Shown here in pieces: positions 35,860-47,579 of a stretch of DNA of 64,000 nt (the first letter of the stretch is position 1; each line of letters starts with the position of its first letter). A program made the translations under genes and the position numbers. The stretch spans positions 62,224,366 to 62,288,365 of the forward strand of contig OY755038.1 in assembly GCA_963576565.1 (NCBI GenBank), given 5' to 3'. Under the pieces are notes generated by a model. It saw nothing but the letters and a program-made list of their open reading frames with translations, did not search any database and was not told the origin of the DNA. The stretch is from Aspidapion aeneum. Its lineage: Eukaryota > Arthropoda > Insecta > Coleoptera > Brentidae.

Positions 35860-36796
35860 ATAAATAATTCATTTTGATTAAATGTGGGACCTGAGTTTGT
35901 TGGTCTCCTTTTAAGATGGGGCAAGTGTGTACTCGCGTCATAAGTTATAGTCGGTGGTATGTGCTATTTTTTTTATACCAGTTTCGATCCGCGATCAAAA
36001 TGCGCTTCCGCGCGCGATCCGAAAACAATCTCAAACAGATTTGTCTCTTTGATTTAAAACGGAGCATCGTTCATGCCGCTGAGATTTCTTTGTTCGATTA
36101 GGCAAAACGCTTGCTCCCAAATTTTTAAACATAACCCTACTTTTTGCGTTGTGTTTCAGCGTGTCTTTTTTTTGCCTGTATAGTGCAAGAAATAGATAAA
36201 TGGAAAACCTAAAATAATGGACGATTTTTGGCCGAGCTCAAGATCTGAAGACAAATAAGAATAATATAGGATTTCTCGTTGTTGTATGAAGAAATGAAGG
36301 TGCTGGGGGGGAAATATCATAAGATTTCTTAAAATTCATTGTTTTACGGGTTTAAAAATGTTTAAAATGAAATACAAAACAGTTGAGGGTTTGTGCTGAA
36401 AGCGCGTTCGATTAGAGATCTCGCTGGGAGCGCTCCAATTAGTTGGATGAATCAGGGATCAATTTGTAATTGCTTCCATAGAGATCTGCTGCGATTTACG
36501 CGGTCGGAACAGTATTGATCGAAAACGATATTAGTTCGGTTCGGTTCGGTGATATCTGGGGGCACGGGAGTGTCCCGCCAAGTTTGCGCACCCTGCTGTA
36601 CTACCTGTTCTTAAAATAACTCAGCCCATATTTGCCTTATCTATAACTACTTCGGAATGGGCTACGAAACTCAACCTCTGCACGGTCGTAGAGCTCGATA
36701 GAGCCAACAATTCCTTTAAAACAGTTTCACCTACGTCCATAAAGCAGTTAAGTACTTGGGGAAAAAACATCGAATTTGCCACTCACCCACTCATGT
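35860..36796. other. Unassigned intron sequence
   Basis: No gene is recognised. The tract at 36000-36600 is richer in GC than its surroundings but shows no protein motif or structured RNA that I can support. Confidence 0.4.
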
Positions 36797-36960
36797 ATCT
36801 ATCTGTCTATCTATTTAGCCTTCTTCAATCCATCTTTGGACATAGGCCTCCCCCAATATCCTCCACTCTTCTCTTTCTGTCGCCGTGTTCATCCATCTAG
36901 TTCCCACGTGTTTCTTTAAATCGTCCGCGCATCTCATTTGAGGTCTTCCCCTACTTTTTT
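36797..36960 (-). pseudogene. LINE 3'-terminal fragment (GRP...LGEAYVQ motif)
   Basis: The minus strand encodes RGRPQMRCADDLKKHVG, then NTATEREEWRILGEAYVQ, then RWIEEG and a stop near 36813. This is the characteristic C-terminus of an insect LINE polyprotein. Directly after the stop comes a TAGA/GACA-type microsatellite tail (ATAGATAGACAGATAGATAC on the minus strand), consistent with a LINE 3' end. Only about 50 codons survive, so this is a severely 5'-truncated copy. Confidence 0.85.
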
Positions 36961-37516
36961 TGTTTAAGCCTTCCCCCCCTTCCTACTCATTTTCTCGTAA
37001 AAGCATCTATTATGTACAATATATAAATATATAGGTATAACAAATAAGTAAACAATACTATTAAAATCTACCGACTGCAAAAATATTATCCCTAGCCCCC
37101 TCTTACAACTAGTAATAGCCCATTTCCCTCTATACTATTAACCCTCTTCTTTCGACTTTCTATTATAAGATTTAATTTGTAGAGATTGAGTATAAGCAGA
37201 AGACTAATAAGATACGCAAAATTTTATCCAATTCGTTAATATAAAAATGGATGTAGGTAATCATACCAAAAATATAACATTACCTGTAACAAAGTATCCA
37301 TTAAAGAAATTCTCACACCCCCCCAGGGATAGAATTGCAATGGCACAAAAATTACCAATACCTTTCTAACTGATGCACCAATTAATAAAAATAGAAATTG
37401 TTTAAAAAGGTAAAAGCGATCGGACATAGGTATCGTGAAAGTTAGTTTTAAATATTATTCTACAGCTTTTGCTAGTCTAAAACTCAATATTATCCAAAAC
37501 CTTTAAAAATCTTGTG
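36961..37516. other. Unassigned intron sequence
   Basis: AT-rich, no recognised feature. The minus-strand open frame at 37236-37427 has no motif. Confidence 0.4.
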
Positions 37517-37571
37517 ACATCATAACAAGAACATTTAATGTAAAAAAAGGCCAAGTACGCGAAAATGGTAT
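37517..37571. mobile_element. Palindromic MITE, copy 2, left part
   Basis: CATAACAAGAACATTTAATGT and CCAAGTACGCGAAAATGGTAT match 18876-18930. The match stops at the gypsy LTR and resumes at 48735, so the gypsy element landed inside this MITE copy. Weaker similarity extends left to about 37487 (AATATTATCCAAA). Confidence 0.85.
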
Positions 37572-37951
37572 TGTTACGGGTTCACAACGACAAATAAAAC
37601 TCCTAAATGTCAAAAACGATTTGTCAATTTATTTCGACAATTATTTACAAAAACACGCACTCAAACTTACTAATAACTTGCTAATAATTCACTACTTTAA
37701 TCCGCCTATTAACATACGCGGCGTCCGGCCCTATATATAGGGTCTGCCTACTATTCGAGAACCATCCATCCTTCTTCGATTCACGAGCAGTCTCGTCTCT
37801 TCCAGAAAGTACGCGGCCATGCATGAGTTTGTCATAGATAACGCAACTAAAACCTAGACTAAGAATACAACCATAAGATACGTCAACCTAATACTACACT
37901 AAACCTAAATAAATTCTAACTATAAAATTTAAATAACTTAAATTTGTAACA
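37572..37951 (-). repeat. Gypsy 3' LTR
   Basis: 380 bp, beginning TGTTAC and ending GTAACA, so each LTR carries 6-bp inverted ends. Compared with the other LTR it lacks 51 bp (48446-48496). By eye there are only about six substitutions elsewhere. CTATATATAG at 37731-37740 is a candidate TATA box in the sense orientation. Confidence 0.95.
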
Positions 37952-37966
37952 CTATCCTCCTCTTCA
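37952..37966 (-). promoter_or_regulatory. Gypsy polypurine tract
   Basis: On the minus strand GAAGAGGAGGATAG lies immediately upstream of the 3' LTR, the expected place for the plus-strand primer. The integrase reading frame ends within it, near 37963. Confidence 0.8.
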
Positions 37967-38860
37967 GGTTTTGAACCCTGAAGAGTTTGCTTTCAGGTCA
38001 TTTCTCGCTTTCATGCGGTCACTGGCTATTTCTATTCGCTCTCTAACCACCTCATAGATATCGTGCAGCTTTTGTCTTAAACGTTCGACATAATCATTAA
38101 CCTCTAAGCGTTCTTCTTCAGGTGAACCAAACATGATATCACATGGTAAACGCAGTTCTCTCCAAACAGGATACTAGATGGAGTAGCTCCTGTCGTATTG
38201 TGTATGGCGGTTCTGTAGGCCATCAAAAACAATGGAATATATTGGTCCCAATCTGTTTGGTGCTCATCAACAACTTTGCAAAGATGTTCTTCTATTGTTT
38301 TATTAAATCTTTCAACCATGCCATCTGACTGCGGATGTAAAGCAGTAGTCCGTGTTTTATGTATTCCTAAAAGGTCACAGAGATTCTGGAAGAGCTTTGA
38401 TTCAAAGTTTCTTCCTTGATCTGAATGTAGTTCCAAAGGAATGCCAAATCTGCTGAAAACATCATTTACCAGAACTTCTGCAACTGTAGCGGCCTCTTGG
38501 TTAGGCAAAGCAAAAACTTCTGGGCATTTGCTAAAGTAATCCATGACAACAAGGATGTATTTGTTACCCTTTTTAGTTTCTGGAAATGGTCCGGCCACAT
38601 CAATAGCAATGCGTTCAAATGGCAGACCTACGTTATATTGTTTCATTTGACCTCTGGACCTTCTTTTGGGACCTTGGCTGGCTGCACAAGTCGAACATCG
38701 GCGGCACCATTTTCACATCTTGAAAGTAATTGACCCAATAAAATCGGTTTCGAATTTTGTCCATGGTTTTATTTATGCCTAGGTGCGCGCCTGATTTTCC
38801 ACCATGGCATTCGGCCATTATATTGTCTACCATGCTCCTAGGAACTACTACTTGATTAAT
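37963..38860 (-). pseudogene. Gypsy integrase
   Basis: From the minus strand: the zinc-binding segment ECHGGKSGAHLGINKTMDK and FYWVNYFQDVKM, then the catalytic core with the DDE acids in IAIDVAGPFPETKKG, LHSDQGRNFES and GMVERFNKTIEEH, then GATPSSILFGE. Two frameshifts are visible, in the second half of the zinc region near 38650 and after ILFGE near 38150. Past the latter the C-terminal basic tail continues in another frame to the stop near 37963. No chromodomain is seen. LINE-A interrupts the coding sequence just upstream, at TVINQVVVP. Confidence 0.93.
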
Positions 38861-41800
38861 TTTTAATTTAATTTAATTTATTTCCAGGAATTACAAATTA
38901 CAGAGTAGATATAACACATTATAAGAGTTACGCTCCCAGAACAAATCACATTCCTAAAGAGAAAAACGTCGCGCTAGGATTTTGTGTTCTGCCATACAAG
39001 CATATCAAATACAACACACTACACCCATTAAGTGGAACATTAAAAAAAAAAACAATATTACCTATATAAACTAAACCTAAAAGTAGAAACAAGATTACAA
39101 ATTTAATACATTATTAATTTCTTCGCGAGATTTCTCTAAAAGCAAAAATTTTACATATTTTTTAAGTTTCTGAAAGATATTTGATTTTCGATAAAAGATT
39201 TCATAAGTTCTAATGGAAAGTGGTTGAAAACTTTTGGAAGGAGATAAATATGATGTCTTTGGCCAATATTTTTAAGAGCTCTATTTTCCTTTATTTTGTA
39301 TTGAGAAACATATCTAGTATTTTGAGTATGGTTTTGGATATTTAATAGATTTGTGTTCTTAAAGCAGTACAAGCTAATCTGGTAGTAAAACATTTGCCTA
39401 GTATCAAATACTTTTGCCTCTTTGTATATTAAGTTTGATGGGTACCGATAGTTTTTGAGTACATTATTTTTAACATTCCCTTTTGGACAGTATTTAGTTT
39501 TTTTATATGTGCATCAATACTCCACCCCATGCTAGGACTCCATATTGAATTCTGCTTTCGACCAAAGAATAATATAAAATTTTTAGTTGTTTAATGTCCA
39601 ATATTTTTCTCAGATATTTAATTCTAAAAAGCATTACCCGGATTGTATTTGCAACTTTTTTAGTGTGGATGTTCCACTTTAAATGAGGATCGAAGTGCAC
39701 TCCTAAGTATTTAATTGTGTTCGTAGATTTTAAATTTATGTTATTAACGTTAAGAGTATCAAAGTTTGGCAAGCCTCTGCTATTACAAGAAAAGGGCATG
39801 AAGTAAGTTTTTTATAGTTTATTGTTAAAAGTTTTTGATCGAATATTTTGAAAAGTTCTTTGAGATTTTTTTCTGCCAAAGTTTTTAATTGATCCCACGT
39901 ATCTGCTACAAAGAATATAACTGTGTCATCGCAGAAACTCAACACGTCACCTTCTAATGGTTGTTCAAGAATACTATTAATATAGAGGATAAAAAGAGTT
40001 GGGCCAATCACTGTTCCCTGAGGAACACCAAAAAGGACTTCTTCCTCTCCACTTAACTGACCTTTGATGCTTGTATATTGTTTTCTAGGATTGAAAGAGC
40101 CTCCATGATATCCCCCTTACCCCCAGATCCCGCAAAGACTCCAACAACTGAGAATGGCTCACAGTGTCGAACGCCTTCGCAAGATCAAGGAATATACAAA
40201 GTGAAGGCTTACCGCTCTCTAGTGACCCATATATTTTCGTAGTTAAAGATGCAATAGCATCTTGTGTGTTTTTTCCTTTTTGGAACCCAAACTGTTTTTT
40301 AGAAATAATCGAGTATTTTTTTAAATATTTTTGCAGTCTTTCGTTAAGAACTTTCTCATAGATCTTGGCAAAGTGAGAAATGAGGGAAATGGGCCTATAG
40401 TTTGACATACTATCTTTGTCTCCTGCTTTATGAATTGGTTTAATAGTTGTGATTTTAAACTTATTTGGCACTAGACCGTTTTTAAAGGAAGTGTTTATTA
40501 TATGTATGTACCAATGGGCCAGCTATGTGTTCAACAATGTTTTTTATGGTTTCCGTTTTTACTTTATCAGCTCGTGGTGCCTTTTTATTTTTTAAGTTTT
40601 TTATTATATTTTCTATTTCAGTTTCCGTTGTTTGTTTTAAAGTAAAATTATGATTTAAATTTTTTCTCTTTTTTAGGGGATTTTTTTGTGGTTTTTGTAT
40701 TTGTTTAGCTAAATTCGCACCTACATTAGCAAAATATTTATTAAATGAATCAGCAATTTCTTTAGGATCTGTTAGTTTTTTGTTATTATCAGACACTTGG
40801 TTAATTTCATTGATTTTTGATTTGCAATATATATCTTTAACTGTATTCCATAAGGTTTTGGAGCAAGTTTGATTATCTGCTATTTTTGATTTAAAATAGT
40901 TGACTTTAGCATTTTTAAGTAATAGGTTAAGTTGTGCACGATACTGTGTAAAACGTCTTTTGGTCTGATCATTTGGATATTTTTGATAAATTTTATATAA
41001 ATTGTTTTTTTGTTGACTGATTTTACTAAGCCCTGGGTAATCCATGGTTTACGTTTGTGTGCTTTCCGAGACGTTTTTATTATTCTTGAAGATTCTTTAA
41101 TATTTTTTGTTATTGTGTCTAGAAAGTAGTTGGTCATAGCATTTACTTCTTTTATTTTATAAAATTCTTTCCAATTTATTTGTTCCATACACCTTTTAAG
41201 TTTTTTCTCGTTTAAAATTTCATAAGATGAGTGTGAGTTTCCAGTCGATTGTATTTCTAATGGCGTTAAAACTGTAGTTGAGTAATGGTCTGTAATGGTA
41301 CTTTTAATTATTACTGGCAAGATATTTTTGAATAGAGATTGGTTACGATACTTTACATGAATATGGTCTAAGCATGTTTTAGATGCTGGTCTAGTGATTT
41401 TGTTGACAAACGACTCAAAATTATTTGTATATAGGATATTTAAAAGATCTTGGCTCACTTCATCCCCTCCGAGAAGGTCAATGTTTAGATCACCCACAAT
41501 AAAATGCATATCTGAGACTATTTGTTTAGTGTTTTCTAAATAGTTATTAAGGGCTAAGACTAATTCATTAGAGTCCTGAGCAGGGGTTTTATATACTGCA
41601 GTGATAAGTATTTTTTATCAAAGTTATCGATTTGTAGTTCAAGGGTTTTGCATCTATCTAATTTTATGGTTTTAAAGGAGTAACTTAAAGAGTTTTTAAT
41701 ATAGATAGCGACACCGTCATTTTTATTGATATCTCCTTCAGTATATAAGAAGTCATAATTTTCCAAAAAAAATTGGAATTTATCATATACCATAAACGTT

Positions 41801-41888
41801 TCGGTCAAGATAATCCAATCTAGCGGATTTTGTAATTGTGAGAGATTGACCAGAAGTTCATCAATATTTTTATTTATACTTCTTATTA
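38861..41888 (-). mobile_element. LINE-A, Jockey/CR1-like, inserted in gypsy pol
   Basis: A 3.0 kb 5'-truncated LINE in the same orientation as its host. It begins inside the endonuclease (WIILTETF near 41815), then NDGVAIYIKNSLSYSF, HFIVGDLNIDLLGG at 41509, TDHYSTTVL. The RT has IKPIHKAGDKD, NYRPISLISHFAKIYEK, QFGFQKGKNTQDAIAS, IFLDLAKAFDTVSH, VIGPTLFILYIN and SFCDDTVIFF (FADD changed to FCDD). The 3' tail is an AAATT-type repeat at 38861-38882. ATTAAT flanks it at 38855-38860 and 41889-41894. Several frameshifts break the frame. Orientation and motifs match LINE-B and LINE-C. Confidence 0.93.
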
Positions 41889-41894
41889 ATTAAT

Positions 41895-43800
41895 CACAGT
41901 AAAGCCATCGGCACTTTCCCAGGCACGTTTAAGGATGTTTTCTTCTACTATCAGTGAATCCCATGGTGCCCACAGTGATTTGAATATCACCCCTTGGTTT
42001 GCGATATCTTGCCATGGTGGTCGTGGCTTGTTCTCTTCTTTCAATCACAAGATAGGTCCTACATCTTTGTCGTTAAGTTGTGTGGTTCTAATCGAAACCG
42101 ACATCCATTCTTCATCTGGTTCTAACTTTATCTGGCGTACGTAGGTAATTCCTTCTTTCTGGTCAATTTTCCTGAAATGTTTACAATCTTCAGGTCAAGG
42201 TCTTCTGGACAATGCATCTGCATTATTATGCACTCTTCCCGCTCGGTGCTTAATTTGATAATGGTATTGTTGTAGCTTTTCTATCCATCTCGCGACTTGC
42301 CCCTCAGGTTGTTTCATTTTCATGAGCCACTGTAACGCAGCATGATCCGTTCTAATCAGAAACTCTTGTCCAAAGAGATATTTGTGAAAGTGATCTACGG
42401 ATTTAATGATGGCTAGGAGCTCCTTTCTGGTAACACAATAATTTCTCTCTGGTTTGGATAACTTCTTGCTGAAAAATTCGATGACCCGTTCTTCTCCATC
42501 TTGTACTTGGAGAGTACTGCTCCTATGCCATCGTTGCTTGCATCAGTATCTAATATGAATTTTCCTTTTGGAATGGGATATGCAAGAATCGGACTAGAAC
42601 ATAATGCTGCTTTTATTCTTCTGAATGCTTGGTCACATTCGGTATTCTATTTGTAAGAAACTTTATCTTCTGTAAGTCTATGTAATGGAGACGCTATTTT
42701 GGCGAATCCTTCTACAAATCGTCTGTAGTATGTACACAGGCCTAAAAAGCTTTTCAATTCATGTTTGTCACGAGGTTGAGGCCATTCTTTTATTGCTTGT
42801 AACTTCTTTTCGTCGGTATGGATGCCTTCTCGGGAAACGACGTGACCCAGGAACTCAACTTTTCTTGAAATAGAAAACATTTCTTTGAACTTAATTTAAG
42901 ATTTGCGTTCCTGATTCTTGAAAATACTTCTCGTAAATTGTCTAGATGATCTTGAAATGATTTTCCCATTACTATAACATCATCCAAATAGACTAGGCAG
43001 GTTTTCCAAGTAAGGCCTCGTAGAACGACTTCCATTAGTCTTTCAAATGTAGCTGGAGCATTGCATAGGCCAAATGGCATCACTTTAAACTGATAAAGTC
43101 CACTTCCAGCAGAGAATGCTGTCTTCTCTTTATCTCTCTCAAAGATTCCTACTTGCCAATATCCACTTTTCAGGTCAAGAGCAGAAAACCAATACGATCC
43201 TACCAACGTTGTTAATGTGTCGTCTATTCTTGGTAGTGGGTAACTATCTTTCTTGGTCACATCGTTAAGTTTTCTGTAGTCGACGCAAAATCTAGTACTT
43301 CCATCCTTTTTAGTGACCAACACCACAGGAGATGACCAAGGACTTGATGACTCTTCAATAACCCCGTCACTGAGCATTTTATTAATGAGATTGTGAACTT
43401 CTTCTTGTTTGGCCATTGGTAGTCTTCTTGGGGGCTGTCTTATCGGTTGGGCATTGCCAGTGTTGATAGCATGTTGAATAAGGTTTGTGCGTCCCGAACT
43501 ACTCTTAGTTTCGAATATATTACTTTGTTCTTCTATAAACTCTCTCGCTTTACTAAATTCTTCTGGAGTTAGATGTTGCCAAGTTGACTCAAATTGCTGA
43601 AGTACCTCCATTGGTAACTTGCTTTTATCCTCGGAAGTTGGCTCTTCACATCTTGTTACTTTCTGTACTGGTTCAAATAATGCTACCACCTCCCCCTTAT
43701 TAATTTTGTCACTATTTGGGAAAATATTGGCGACTCTAATCGGGATGTCTTTATCGGTTTTAACTAGCAACTTTGCAACGAGGTAGGTGTTGGGTAATTT
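41895..43800 (-). pseudogene. Gypsy reverse transcriptase and RNase H
   Basis: The RT fills 43770-42790: RQPPRRLPMAKQEEVHNLI, VTKKDGSTRFCVDYRKLN, FSALDLKSGYWQVGI, MPFGLCNAPATFERLME and the catalytic YLDDVIV. After a frameshift near 42870 come VEFLGHVVSREGIHTDEKK and SFLGLCTYYRRFVEGFA. The RNase H is readable but broken (LDTDASNDGIGAVLS near 42560, then multiple stops) down to 41895, where LINE-A begins. All RT catalytic residues are present. Confidence 0.93.
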
Positions 43801-43808
43801 CTGTTGGC

Positions 43809-44351
43809 TTATGAGTCCGATGCAGTTGATGTTTTACTTTTTAGCCTCCCAAAAATTATGGTCCCACTGTTACCGACCAGGAATGTTGTATATACTGCCA
43901 CGACCTTTATTGGTTCTTTATTGAAGTGACTATTTGACAAAATGAACTCTTCATTCCCAAATCTTTGGGTATTAATTTTATTATCAAATGCAAATCCATG
44001 TTTACTTATCAAGTCCATTCCCAAAATAAATTCGTCTTCTATTTCGGCAACCAATACAGTGTGGCGAATCTTCAATCTTCCCAGCTGTAGGTCTATGTCT
44101 GTCAGCGGATTCTCCAGTCACAGTCTTAAGTGTTATTTTCTTTTCTGTTGGTCGAATTTTATATCTCGTTGCAATTTTGAACTTAAGCAATGATATGGCA
44201 GCACCAGTGTCTACTGTTATATTAACTTTTCTTCCATTAATAAGTCCGTCGATGTTAAGACTGTCAGCAGTATGTTTTAAGCTCTTAATAGAGTAAATTT
44301 TGGGGGCTAAATTCCCATTAGCCAACACCCGCCCCTCTGCGTTGACTAGTT
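43809..44351 (-). pseudogene. Gypsy aspartic protease
   Basis: VNITVDTGAAISLLKFK carries the catalytic DTGA at about 44210, within the frame read from 44463. After a frameshift near 44085 the second half follows as RHTVLVAEIEDEFILGMDLI, corresponding to the usual ILGxDFL flap-end motif. The segment lies between the zinc knuckle and the RT, as in Ty3/gypsy polyproteins. Confidence 0.88.
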
Positions 44352-45727
44352 TTAGTTTTCCTGATCTCTTCTTCGGTACTCTGTCCCAGTAGATGGTGAG
44401 CGAGACCTCATTTGGACACGACAATCGCGTTGAATATGCCCTGTACGTCCGCATCTGAAACACTTTACATTTGAAGGGGATCGTCTGCTTTCTTTCAAAG
44501 AATCAATCTTCTCTATCAGTGATTGAACCAGTTGGTTTAGCGTTTTTAAGTTGACCTCATCTCCAGTGCTCATTTCTTCTCCCTTCTGAATTGACACAGC
44601 TCTTACTTTTGCCCTGGACATATTATTTGATGATTCAATTTCAAGGGCTCGAATCAACACTTCACTGCTGTTATGGAAGCGTTCTCGACGAAGTAACTTT
44701 GCTAAGTCCGTGTCTCGCAAGCCGTTAATAAAGGGATCTCTGTAATTTTCTGGCATTTCTGGGTAAGCCAAGTACATCAGCCTCCTGATATCTGCTTCAT
44801 ACTCTTGCAATGATGGTCTGGTCTTTGCTGACGAATATTTAATTCTGACCAATGTAAATTTCGCAAGTGTTCGTCTCCATAACTTCTTTCTAACGCTGCC
44901 ACTAAAGCATTGTAACTCTGTTTTTGTTCGGCTGGAATGGACCGTAAAAGTCCCAGAGCAGGTTCTCGCAGAGCTACCAACAAAGCTCTAGCTTTTTCGT
45001 CATCGTCCCAGCCATTTGCAGCCGCGGCAGCTTCAAACTATTGTTTGTAGGTGGACCAGGAAGACGTACCATCAAAATTTGGAGGCCTAATGTTTTGGTT
45101 GGAATTCACAACATATCCCTGAGTTTTTATTTTGTTGTGTTGTGTATTTGAAGCTGTATAAACTGCTTTGACATCTCCTGGAATTTTTCTTCCATGGTTT
45201 GAAAAACTTCTTCCCTAACATTCTGTAGCTTGGTCTCCACTTTTTCTTCTACATTCTGCATGATTGGCGGCCAAAACGTCGCAAAATTTTGAGCGCGGAC
45301 CAAAACGGCGCTACTCAATATCGCGCAAACCAAAACCGCGCAAGACCAAAATCGCGCAGGTCCTAAATCGCGCACCCCAACATGGCGCGTGCAATAATCG
45401 CGCGGGATAAATATCGCGCGAAGCAAAAATCGCGCAGCCCAATTTAGCGCGGGCCATAAGAGCGCCAACCCAAAACCGCGCCTAATACCAAATTGTCGCA
45501 AGAGGCGTAAAACTGCGCTAATTTAAAGTTGCAGGGTACAGTTATAACTAAATAAATAAAATTGGCGTTGCATATGATTTTTCGTCGCAATTTTTTATAC
45601 GTTCCTAAAGTGTAATTTTTAGTGATTTGGTCTTTCTTCATCGAGATTTTTTTTACAAAATCCAATTTTTGTATTTTTTTAAAAAACGGGTTCTTAATGT
45701 GATAAATTTTCTTTCGCTCATTTATTT

Positions 45728-46354
45728 GTGTTTCTGTTAAACGGTGTGTGCAAAGTGTTAAAAATGGCAGCCGAAATAGCTTTTACAAAGTCAAATAAAG
45801 GTAAACTCTTAGCAGTGGTTGAAGGCTACACATTTCGCCAAGAGAGAAAAAATAAAAATAAAATTATATGGAAATGTACCGAATATGATGCGTTAAGGTG
45901 CAACAGTAGGTTACACACAAATAAAGAAAATGATATTATAAAAACTATGCAACACACACATCCGCCAAACCCAAGTAAGCTTGAAGCTCGGAATATAAAG
46001 CTTAAAATAAAAGAAGAAGCTTCTGGGTCATTGACAAACCCCCAAAACATTATAGCGAGTGTCTGCGAAACTGTGGAGGCCCCCGTGTTAAACCAGCTTC
46101 CAAAAATTAAGTCATTAAAAAGAATGATAAGGAAGCAAAAAAATAGAACAAACGGTCTTCTAAATAATCCGTCTAATTTAGAAGACTTCGAAGTGCCGAA
46201 GTCTTTACAAAAAGTAGGACAAAAACAATTTTTGATTCACGACGGACCAAAAAATGAAAACAGAATTATTATGTTTGCTACTGAGGAAAACCTGGAATTT
46301 TTAGCTAACTCAGAGAATTGGTTTTGTGACGAAACTTTTAAGGTGCGTAAATAA
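45728..46354 (+). pseudogene. MULE transposase N-terminus with FLYWCH zinc finger
   Basis: 208 residues. Residues ~15-80 fit a FLYWCH finger: KLLAVVEGYTFRQERKNKN, IIWKCTEYDALRCNSRLHT, then THPP (W, C, C and H ligands). After a basic linker comes FLIHDGPKNENRIIMFATEE and NLEFLANSENWFCDETFKV, the segment just before and including the first catalytic acid of insect MULE transposases (usual form CDGTFK). The frame ends two residues after KV, where an internal palindrome begins shortly. The remaining catalytic residues are not found, so it cannot be an active transposase. The best start may be the internal MAAEIAF at 45764. Confidence 0.85.
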
Positions 46355-46386
46355 TTTTATTGTGTTATATCTACTCGTAGCTATTG

Positions 46387-46730
46387 AATTGGATTGTACG
46401 ATGTTAAATTATGTAACCTAGGTACATATGTATATATGCGCATATGTATATCAATCTTACACGTTAGATCATATTATAGTATATAGGATATAGATAAGAA
46501 AACAATTTTTTTTGGAACTTTAAACTTTCCGCCTATATCCGCGCGGTTTTGGTCTGTGATACGCGCGGATATAGGCGTAAAGTTTAAAGTTCCAAAAAAA
46601 ATTATTTTCTTATCTATATCCTATATACTATAATATGATCTAACGTTTAAGATTGATATACATATGCGCATATATACATATGTACCTAGGTTACATAATT
46701 TAACATCGTACAATCCAATTTGCCTTGCCC
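46387..46730. repeat. Long palindrome inside the MULE
   Basis: Left arm AATTGGATTGTACGATG from 46387; right arm CATCGTACAATCCAATT ending 46730. Arms of about 165 bp pair along nearly their whole length with few mismatches. The centre near 46558 reads GCGCGGTTTTGGTCTGTGA, reminiscent of the subrepeats in the MULE ends. It follows the truncated transposase, so it may be a MITE insertion or an inverted duplication that replaced the rest of the gene. Confidence 0.9.
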
Positions 46731-47579
46731 CAAATAAAGGCTATGACAGAATTTTTAATTTATTACAAAATTATAATCCTAAAGAAAAACTAAAATTTTT
46801 AAGGGCAGTTACCTACAATTTGTAAGTATTTTTGATTATTACATGTATATTGTTACGTTATACAGATTATTATATATAAATATATTCTATAAGTATGTAA
46901 TCTTATATTTTTTTTCGATTCTTGATCCTACACGATTTTCGATCTTGCGAGATTTTGGGCTGGCGTTCTTATGGTCCGCGCGAAATTGGGCTGCGCGATT
47001 TTTGCTTCGCGCGATATTTATCCCGCGCGATTATTGCACGCGCCATATTGGGGTGCGCGATTTAGGACCTGCGCGATTTTGGTCTTGCGCGGTTTTGGTT
47101 TGCGCGATATTGAGTAGCGCGGTTATGTTCCGCGCTCAAAATTTTGCGACGTTTTGGCCGCCAATCATTCTGCATCCTTTGAGTTATTTCTTCCTTAAGA
47201 CCTTCTGTTGCTACCTTAAATTCTCCTCTCAGCTGTTCGGAGTTGCCCCTTATTTGGTCGAAGTTTTCTTGCATACCATCTAATCTTTCTTCAAATGTCC
47301 GTCTCATATCGTTTTGGTTTTGTGCAATGGTCTGTCTCATATCGTTCTGGTTTTGTTCCATGGTCTGCTTCATGTCGTCCATGGTGTGTTTCATGTCGCC
47401 TTGATTTTGTTCAATGGTCTGTCTCATGTCGTTCTGGTTTTGTTCAATGGTCTGTCTCATATCGTTCTGGTTTTGAGCCATTTGAGATGATAGAGCCTGA
47501 ATCATTTTAGTCAGTTCTTCCATCTTTACCGATCCTTGTCTAGTAAGCATCAACTTTCTGACAAATCTCTCTAAACGTC

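Larger units (their letters stand above)
45262..47166 (+). mobile_element. MULE (Mutator-like) element with FLYWCH transposase fragment
   Basis: 1905 bp, bounded by a 9-bp duplication ATTCTGCAT (45253-45261 and 47167-47175) with inverted ends GATTGGCGGCCAAAACG. The TIRs run about 235 bp and are built from GC-rich subrepeats around AAAATCGCGCA. A 9-bp TSD with long TIRs is the mark of Mutator-like elements. The interior encodes only the N-terminal part of a transposase. A large palindrome (46387-46730) follows that fragment. It is inserted in gypsy gag. Confidence 0.93.
44352..47553 (-). pseudogene. Gypsy gag, interrupted by a MULE
   Basis: The start is at 47553 (MMLTRQGSVKMEELTKM). The N-terminal part is a coiled coil of 11-residue repeats, QNQNDMRQTIE, about six times (47510-47295). 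The frame meets the MULE at 47175 and resumes at 45261 (QNVEEKVETKLQNVREEVF). A capsid-like region (LGLLRSIPAEQKQSYNALV, YGDEHLRNL, LMYLAYPEMPENYRDPF) and the zinc knuckle CFRCGRTGHIQRDC near 44460 follow. Stops lie near 45125 and a frameshift near 44830. The knuckle is a proper CX2CX4HX4C. Confidence 0.9.

Noticed and set aside
45127..45501. 124-residue minus-strand frame rich in Arg, Ala and Trp
   Set aside because: Most of it translates the MULE terminal repeat; only the last third is gypsy gag.
46843..47283. 146-residue plus-strand frame
   Set aside because: Translation of the other MULE terminal repeat and the antisense of gag.
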